A DNA stretch of 18,310 nt from CAUZSM01 sp963582685 (GTDB taxonomy: Archaea; Thermoplasmatota; Poseidoniia; Poseidoniales; Thalassarchaeaceae), in the NCBI GenBank assembly GCA_963582685.1, contig CAUZSM010000023.1, forward strand, positions 1 through 18,310, read 5' to 3'. The translations under genes and the position numbers were made by a program. How positions within the stretch are numbered: the stretch's first letter is position 1; every line of letters begins with the position of its first letter. Below are positions 13,901 to 18,310 of the stretch, one piece after another. The notes beneath the pieces were generated by a model. It was not told the DNA's origin. It ran no database searches and worked only from the letters and a program-made list of their open reading frames with translations.

Positions 13901-16027
13901 GGATTGAGTATGAACCTAGTCGCTGTAACCGAAGCCTCCGTGTCATTCGGTGATTTACATCAGGAGACCACAATTGCCGGTATACCTGTTTACACTGTTT
14001 CCACTGATTCAGGTGGACTTACCACCATCACTGTCACACCTACTGGCGTAGATGCTGACGATTACACGGCTTGGCTTGGTATTGCACCGATGGACCTGTC
14101 AGTAGCATTCCCGGATATTGATGATGAGGTATGGTCGGAGGCTACCGAATATGAACTTGAATTCCAGCAAGGAGACACCTCCCGGAGTCAAGAGGTGAGA
14201 CTAACTTCTCCAGTAACAATGATTGCAGTGATGATAAATGAAGAGGAGGGGCAACTATTCCCCAATGCAATTCACGCAGGTATTCTGCTGAACAATCCCG
14301 GCTCTCTTGAAATGGATGGAACGCTTGGACCGGGCCAAACTACCAGCATTGCCCTCAGCGCTGATGATGGAGTTGCATCCCGCATACTTGCTTTGGCAGC
14401 ACCAGAAAACGGAATTGACCCCGCATCGATAGACCTTGGATCATTCACTGAATTCGCGTGGGGCGAAGGAGTTCGGGAAGAGGTCGGATGGATTGCGGCC
14501 GAAAATGAACTGACTGAAGTTTGTGAGCAATTCAAATCCTACCATGAAGATGAGGGAACGACAACGGGGGACATGTCCAATACCAGAATGATTCTACGTC
14601 AAGGAATGAATTACGATTACACATCCTTCACACCAGACCCCAACTACGACGCATCCAATGCTGTTCTAACAGATTGGGAGGACACGGTAGTCACTCCAGT
14701 ATCTGATTGGACATGGGATTCGGAAAAAGGATACTACTACGCGAAATACAGCTTGAACACCCAAGACGACGGCTCTAAAGTGTATACTCTGACGAGTAAT
14801 TCGGAGTACCAAGGCGAATATCAACTCCATATCGAATGGAATGACGAAGGGACTTGGTGGGACACCGAAGGCGACTCTGATTGGAGTATGTGCCCCGGTG
14901 ACCAAGATGCTTCGGAAATTGAGGCATTTGAGATGTTTGATGATTTCTTTGGTCGCCTTGATTCGGTTGCCTGGGGTCAAGGCTCCAGCGCTGATTTGCA
15001 GTTGCCGATTCTATCCGCTCCTCAGGACACTTACACGGTGCTAGCTATCGCTCAAGTTGGTGATGGCGAGAATGCGGAAATGATTTCGGCTCTTAATTGG
15101 ATGGAAGCGGCTCCCAATCCAGAACCACCGGTAATGCAGAACTTGACCTTGAGTTTCAGCCCGGCAAATCCAATGCCAGGTGATATAGTTCAAATCACCG
15201 TGGTCAATGAAGATCATCAGCCTGTTGATGGCCTATCTGTGACACTGGTCAGAGACGACGTGACTCTGTATGGCATGATCACTGATGATAACGGACAGGT
15301 GCTGTTTGGAGTAACAGTTGGCACAATTATTGTCCGCGTATCTGGCGGCATGTACAACACTGCAGAATTGACCATTATCGTCACCGATGATGGAGTAGTG
15401 TTGCCAACAGATTCAGACGGCGACGGTGTCAATGATGCGGACGATGATTGCCCCGCAACACCTTCTGGGGCTCAGGTTGATGCGATGGGTTGCACTCTTG
15501 CTGATTCAGACGGCGACGGCGTCTATGATATCGATGATGATTGCCCAGATACCACTGTTGGAACAATAGTGAATGCCGCAGGTTGCGTAATTCCAGACGA
15601 TGGTACTGGTAACGAAACTGGCAACGAAACTGGCAATGGTACTGGCAATGGAACCGGCAATGGAACCGGCAATGGTACCGGCAATGGAACCAATGATGGA
15701 ACCGGTGATTCAGATGGCTCTGACGTCTCCTCTTCCAATTTCCTAACGAACGCGTTACTAATTATTGGAATAATTATTGGATTAGCGGTGCTTACTGCAG
15801 CAGTGGGAACTGTAATTGTAGTTACAAGGAAACGCAAGGACGAAGGCGTTTGGAATGAGGAGTTGATGAATGAAGTTGACAACGCCTTTGCACCCGGTCC
15901 CGATGCCCCAACCCCTGGTATGTCCGGTGAAATGCGGGATGGCTACGAGGTTATTGAGCATCCAGCCGGCAGCGATTCTTGGTGGTGGAAGGATCCCACA
16001 ACCGGTCAGTGGAATGAGTGGTCGTGA
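10916..16027 (+). CDS. Giant acidic surface protein with Ca-binding repeats, glycosylation stalk, membrane anchor and Trp-rich tail
   Basis: The product has about 1,703 residues from ATG 10916, which opens a clean signal peptide (MKRTALLIVALMLCMSVQ, cut near MAE). An upstream in-frame TTG (10874) lies in a hairpin and is less likely. The ectodomain is very Asp/Glu-rich and mostly unrecognised. It contains a calcium-loop-like DLDGDDRPD near 400, a PKD-like segment at about 843-892 (ISIDWGDG, then HEYADG, then YDITVQYTD), an Ig-like domain at about 1407-1495, and two thrombospondin type 3 repeats at about 1499-1561 (DSDGDGV..D.DDDCP). A stalk of seven N-glycosylation sequons follows (about 1566-1592). 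One membrane helix spans about 1614-1637, then RKRK and a cytosolic tail ending WWWKDPTTGQWNEWS. It probably serves adhesion, cell-surface structure or polymer binding; no enzymatic motif was found. The next gene, an exporter, follows after 96 bases. Confidence 0.85.
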   Translation: MKRTALLIVALMLCMSVQPSMAEITAPNDNTTSGGTQTTLSIDGFVNTKMATVGSAVEIAALTRGHSSSTIVTADIIHYDVTPIDALKGADIFGDPGTYIDTVVLTSAGPHEEDGNTMTWEGTYVVPVYALGGLYGARIFAEDGNMRVADDPTQLGEVFRGEVEVLLQSIDTAWDSANPAMVIKAEFDVLNAEGTSHGGWSSFVTTATKEPGSGNSEQLWNTMIDAGHNQYNMSAGADFLEALMEFFDSDDVDASMSLVTGLLLYLHELPLPRTLNDFDELVEYMQTFNAIENFTRFEGTGDFEAAYNAMLGSDEWSDLEGALDNLANGTKSFESIQIIMHNLALLSVSVHPEAIADALEAWIIPLMEGDEDNMTPYQKLLFKWIVMAEELAETDVQDLDGDDRPDVITWQYEYLLETTEGQAWTAKMESSSSSSYVNDVFDDFNTLPEDIIDHAFTALDDPALGDAMEDIATFGEWMENASGVDIDLDWNPPEEDGEAATGGASQAEEDDSVIFEELYDVRTSVYDANILDIGVMIAFWGPWDDDDYPTQFTMSMTNNHGAMVSTVLQQQDDDRHRYYGRLTATHIEDATWSFTQPLENFEPDCASEGCEIERAELKLESLRPSMLEAMSWESFDEQFIVSAVGVLVDQDETTLVNASYDVTALTYDYTGSVAGAEVDIAILRTSPQLIEDALSQFESEGEVEITLSASMVTGSYDGSDLDGDLSATISEFSGDEDREERQGHYHPQVAATGSEGDIEISGMGSYWSASSSSLPDGGLVDVTTTGVTDTGLQFEFMQQVPLPGTSGCARTEASGSDRWVNVGWHYENFRHDEGEFEKPELSRISIDWGDGETWEHDNEAPGSEHREDGWENHEYADGMWDEYDITVQYTDENDDETYHYLNYNRYQGFWKESSESYEGWIEVGWCELKSDESFIPSAQIINSFFTNGPFEVIDEQIMTSGSDGEVSLTVQPNLPGVYISIVQSQITRDDGETLTGLSMNLVAVTEASVSFGDLHQETTIAGIPVYTVSTDSGGLTTITVTPTGVDADDYTAWLGIAPMDLSVAFPDIDDEVWSEATEYELEFQQGDTSRSQEVRLTSPVTMIAVMINEEEGQLFPNAIHAGILLNNPGSLEMDGTLGPGQTTSIALSADDGVASRILALAAPENGIDPASIDLGSFTEFAWGEGVREEVGWIAAENELTEVCEQFKSYHEDEGTTTGDMSNTRMILRQGMNYDYTSFTPDPNYDASNAVLTDWEDTVVTPVSDWTWDSEKGYYYAKYSLNTQDDGSKVYTLTSNSEYQGEYQLHIEWNDEGTWWDTEGDSDWSMCPGDQDASEIEAFEMFDDFFGRLDSVAWGQGSSADLQLPILSAPQDTYTVLAIAQVGDGENAEMISALNWMEAAPNPEPPVMQNLTLSFSPANPMPGDIVQITVVNEDHQPVDGLSVTLVRDDVTLYGMITDDNGQVLFGVTVGTIIVRVSGGMYNTAELTIIVTDDGVVLPTDSDGDGVNDADDDCPATPSGAQVDAMGCTLADSDGDGVYDIDDDCPDTTVGTIVNAAGCVIPDDGTGNETGNETGNGTGNGTGNGTGNGTGNGTNDGTGDSDGSDVSSSNFLTNALLIIGIIIGLAVLTAAVGTVIVVTRKRKDEGVWNEELMNEVDNAFAPGPDAPTPGMSGEMRDGYEVIEHPAGSDSWWWKDPTTGQWNEWS
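15410..15598 (+). repeat. Two tandem thrombospondin type 3 calcium-binding repeats (coding)
   Basis: Units start at 15410 and 15503, 93 bases apart. Both begin with the same 21 bases except one (GATTCAGACGGCGACGG then T or C), encoding DSDGDGV. Each has a Cys pair with one Cys in DDDCP and one in a later GC. The Asp pattern is that of calcium-binding TSP3 repeats. Confidence 0.85.
15611..15706 (+). repeat. 12-base tandem repeat encoding a sequon array (N-E/G-T-G)
   Basis: Eight 12-base units start at 15611 and repeat every 12 bases: NETG twice, NGTG four times, NGTN once, then a decayed DGTG. The first seven each hold an N-x-T sequon for N-glycosylation. Third-codon positions vary (GGT/GGA, ACT/ACC), so the repeat is held at the protein level. 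It sits between the calcium repeats and the membrane helix. Confidence 0.85.
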
Positions 16028-16078
16028 CCACGTAATCGCAGGCATGAACCGAACAATACAGAACATCACTAGGGCTTG

Positions 16079-16086
16079 TGTATACG
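16079..16086 (+). promoter_or_regulatory. Possible TATA box of the exporter gene
   Basis: TGTATACG lies about 43 bases before ATG 16124 and could give a short leader carrying the GAGGGG ribosome site. It is flanked by the imperfect inverted repeat GCTTG/CGAGC. Tentative. Confidence 0.3.
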
Positions 16087-16112
16087 AGCAAAGATGATTC
16101 GCGGTCGGCAAA

Positions 16113-16118
16113 GAGGGG
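16113..16118 (+). promoter_or_regulatory. Ribosome binding site that decides the exporter start
   Basis: GAGGGG ends five bases before ATG 16124. The in-frame ATG at 16094 lies upstream of it and would add ten residues before the first helix, so 16124 is preferred. Confidence 0.6.
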
Positions 16119-16123
16119 TCGAT

Positions 16124-18310
16124 ATGGGTCCTAATCAAGTCCGGCTGGCCGTAGTGCTAGTGCTGGTGCTTTGTTGCGGGCTGCTCGTGCCTTTTCCTGT
16201 TGAACCTACACTCTCAACTGAACTACTGTTTGCTGCCGAAGTCGAAACAAGACTTGAGGATGAATCGACTAGTAAATTGACAGGTCAACTCGTGTTGAGA
16301 ATCAACCATGATGATGGTGAAAACCTCACCAGCGATCTAGCTCGAGTACAGAGTTTGATGCAACTTGAACAGGAAGCCATCGATGGTTCCAATCCCGAGA
16401 CTTCATGGGATGTAGAGGGAATCAGATTCGGACGAATAGAATCGCCTTTCAGCAGTTGGTCTGACGCCTTTGCCTCCCGCAATCGCTCGCTGTCAAATGC
16501 CACTAGATGGGCTGATGTGTTACAGCCAACGCTGGAAAATGGATGGTGTGGGAATAGTTCCACCGAAGAAGAGAATGCAGCACTGCAAGCCACAATGTTA
16601 TTGCTGCCTGAAGGCTCTAATTATGGGGTTGCTTGCCCAGATTTTTCTGGTGCGTCGGCAACACAACCACCACAGGCCAAAGAGGTAATCTGGTTGGTAT
16701 GGTTTGAGAGCGATGAGCCCAACCCAGATTGGAATTTGCTGAATGATTGGGCGCAGAAGATAAGCGATTCAACTGAATTTGAGGTATCTGCAGTTGGCCT
16801 GAACATGATGTTTGCCAAATCCAGAAATATTGCTGAAGAGGACATGGTCAAGATTCTCTTTCCTGCTTTTGTGGTTCTAGCCTTGGTTCTAGCAGTCGGG
16901 TTGAGGGATATACGCGGCGCTGCTGCCACCTTAGGTGGAGCAGCATTGGTTATTGGAGCTGAATTGGGTCTTCTATCGGCACTTGGCTATACATTTTCAA
17001 TAATAGATTTGATTGCCTTCCCCATTATTCTTGGCGTAGCAGTTGACGGCGCCTTCTGGTATTGCAAATCATCACGGGGCCGTGATGAAGTGCGAACAAT
17101 GCTATTCGTTGCGATGGCAACCACCATTGCTGCCATTTCGTTAGCACTATTGTCGCCAGTCAGGGCCCAAAGGTCACTCTCATTCGTGATGATTGTAGGG
17201 ATTCTTATTTCTTGGGCACTCACTCGCTACGTGCTTGAGGCCTTCTACCTGAAGAGGCGTTCAGAAATCGATGCCTCGATTGAATCTGAGATTATTCCAT
17301 CTCATCGCAAATTAGCGTGGACCTGGCCCATAGCCCTCATTCTGTTGACCTCTGTTGCAGTCATTGCCCCACCGGGGGTAGATGTACTAGATGTCCATCA
17401 ATTCCTGCCTGAAGGAGACCCCTCAATTGGAGAAATGGAGGAACTTCAATCGAAGTATATTCTTGCTTCCAGTACTATCGCGTGGGTATTGGTCGACGTC
17501 GATGGGAATTCTCCAGAAGACCTACAGCAGATTGTCGAACTTCAGGAACAGATAAGTCTGCATCCGAGTGTGGTTTCTGTTGATACTGGATTGATAAGAT
17601 TCCCGATGATTCTGGGGGTTCCTCATGATGACGATGAAAACAGTGATGCAACTATTGACAGTGTATTCGCCTCATCAGGCGGCTCAATACTCATTGCTGA
17701 TTCGAGATTGCAACATGATGGAGTTACAACTGGTATTGCAATTGGCGTATTGATTGATGGCAGTGATGCCGAGGCCGCACTGATTTTTTCTGAAGATGTC
17801 GAGAGTTTGTTAGAACAAAATGACCTTTCGGGAATTGCAGGTGGTGATTTACCCACTGGAGCAGCATTGGCCCACGCATTCGAGGAAAGTCGTATTACCC
17901 AGATTCTGGCTGCCGGTGTTGGAATTTTCCTTGTTTCATATTTCGTGTTACGCTCTCCGAAGCGTGCAGCCCGAATTGCGATAGGGACCATTGCTATCGG
18001 AATCGCGGTCGATGGATTAGCGAGTCTAATGGATGGTCGTGACAATAGTACCGCTCCAGCAGTTCTTTTGGGCATGGGGTTCACTGCAGATTATCTATCT
18101 CATGCAAGCACAGAACACCCATCTACACGAAGGGATAATTCCGCAAGATGGTGGGCAGCAGCAACATCTTGCTCGGTATTTGTCATGCTGGCAATGGCGA
18201 CCTTCCCACCAACTCATAGCACCGGGAAGTTGCTGAGCATCAGCATTCTGCTCTCAGTTATTCTCGCAACTTGCCTCTCACTCAACCACTTGCCAAGCCA
18301 CCGCTCAGAA
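16124..18310 (+). CDS. RND/MMPL-superfamily membrane exporter, open at the right edge
   Basis: The frame is open from ATG 16124 to the last base (729 codons, no stop), so the gene is partial at its 3' end. The layout is that of RND/MMPL transporters, two repeats of one helix, a large extracellular loop and five helices. TM1 is at about 8-25, the loop runs to about 240, and TM2-6 fall between 241 and 373. TM7 is near 393-414, a second loop runs to about 596, and TM8-12 lie between 597 and 722. The family motif in TM4 is ILGVAVDGAFWY (Asp308), mirrored in the second half by LLGMGFTADYLSHA (Asp656); these acidic residues typically carry the proton relay. The last predicted helix is inside the window, so only a short C-terminus is probably missing. 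The substrate is unknown (lipid, polymer or small molecule). It lies just after the giant surface protein and could share its function in the envelope. Confidence 0.8.
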   Translation, partial: MGPNQVRLAVVLVLVLCCGLLVPFPVEPTLSTELLFAAEVETRLEDESTSKLTGQLVLRINHDDGENLTSDLARVQSLMQLEQEAIDGSNPETSWDVEGIRFGRIESPFSSWSDAFASRNRSLSNATRWADVLQPTLENGWCGNSSTEEENAALQATMLLLPEGSNYGVACPDFSGASATQPPQAKEVIWLVWFESDEPNPDWNLLNDWAQKISDSTEFEVSAVGLNMMFAKSRNIAEEDMVKILFPAFVVLALVLAVGLRDIRGAAATLGGAALVIGAELGLLSALGYTFSIIDLIAFPIILGVAVDGAFWYCKSSRGRDEVRTMLFVAMATTIAAISLALLSPVRAQRSLSFVMIVGILISWALTRYVLEAFYLKRRSEIDASIESEIIPSHRKLAWTWPIALILLTSVAVIAPPGVDVLDVHQFLPEGDPSIGEMEELQSKYILASSTIAWVLVDVDGNSPEDLQQIVELQEQISLHPSVVSVDTGLIRFPMILGVPHDDDENSDATIDSVFASSGGSILIADSRLQHDGVTTGIAIGVLIDGSDAEAALIFSEDVESLLEQNDLSGIAGGDLPTGAALAHAFEESRITQILAAGVGIFLVSYFVLRSPKRAARIAIGTIAIGIAVDGLASLMDGRDNSTAPAVLLGMGFTADYLSHASTEHPSTRRDNSARWWAAATSCSVFVMLAMATFPPTHSTGKLLSISILLSVILATCLSLNHLPSHRSE

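Noticed and set aside
15611..15706. Tandem repeat considered as a CRISPR or non-coding satellite
   Set aside because: Units are 12 bases with no spacers, stay in frame and vary at third codon positions, so it is protein-coding.
15523..15882. Antisense frame with a repeated PLPV pattern
   Set aside because: The pattern is only the reverse reading of the 12-base sequon repeat of the giant gene.
1..18310. Phage, plasmid, IS element, toxin-antitoxin or defence system
   Set aside because: No transposase, integrase, terminal repeats, nuclease-helicase set or toxin pair was seen in the genes on either strand.

Overview
The window looks like a chromosomal segment of a planktonic marine euryarchaeon, most likely Marine Group II (Ca. 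Poseidoniales) or a close relative. The evidence is a two-half archaeal-type tRNA-splicing endonuclease and an archease, beside a bacterial-style proton-translocating transhydrogenase subunit. There are also several acidic secreted or membrane-anchored proteins, one ending in a Trp-rich cytosolic tail (WWWKD..TGQW) of a kind I associate with this group. The lineage call is inference from gene content; no rRNA or other phylogenetic marker is present. Coding is dense, with no gap over 300 bases, no tRNA or rRNA gene, no CRISPR array and no recognisable mobile element.

Left part (1-5978, all + strand): the NADP(H)-binding beta subunit of transhydrogenase (pntB), whose alpha subunit is presumably just off the left edge. 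Next come an exported CTCH-containing protein with three C-terminal membrane helices, and a multi-pass membrane protein ending in a cysteine-rich domain that resembles the N-terminus of heterodisulfide reductase subunit A. This part ends with a secreted, membrane-anchored M6-family zinc protease.

Middle part (5989-9753): endA lies on the - strand, convergent with the protease gene and divergent from a winged-helix regulator that carries three TerB-like helical repeats. A perfect 10-base palindrome and an AT-rich tract lie in the endA/regulator divergent region. The regulator is followed closely on the + strand by a PfkB/HldE-like sugar kinase with an altered active-site motif, and then by archease. 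EndA makes tRNA ends and archease activates the RtcB ligase that joins them, so the two tRNA-splicing functions sit within about 3 kb; no rtcB gene is in the window.

Right part (9809-18310, all + strand): an exported protein of unknown function with a pilin-like N-terminus, then a giant (about 1,700-residue) acidic surface protein. The giant protein has a signal peptide, a PKD-like segment, an Ig-like domain, two thrombospondin type 3 calcium repeats, a stalk of seven tandem N-glycosylation sequons, one membrane helix and the Trp-rich tail. The last gene is an RND/MMPL-family exporter open at the right edge with no stop codon; its last predicted helix is already inside the window, so little is probably missing. 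This half is an envelope/export region and appears richer in A+T than the middle of the window in hand-counted samples. A perfect 8-base-pair inverted repeat directly upstream of a good TATA box marks the probable promoter of the giant gene.
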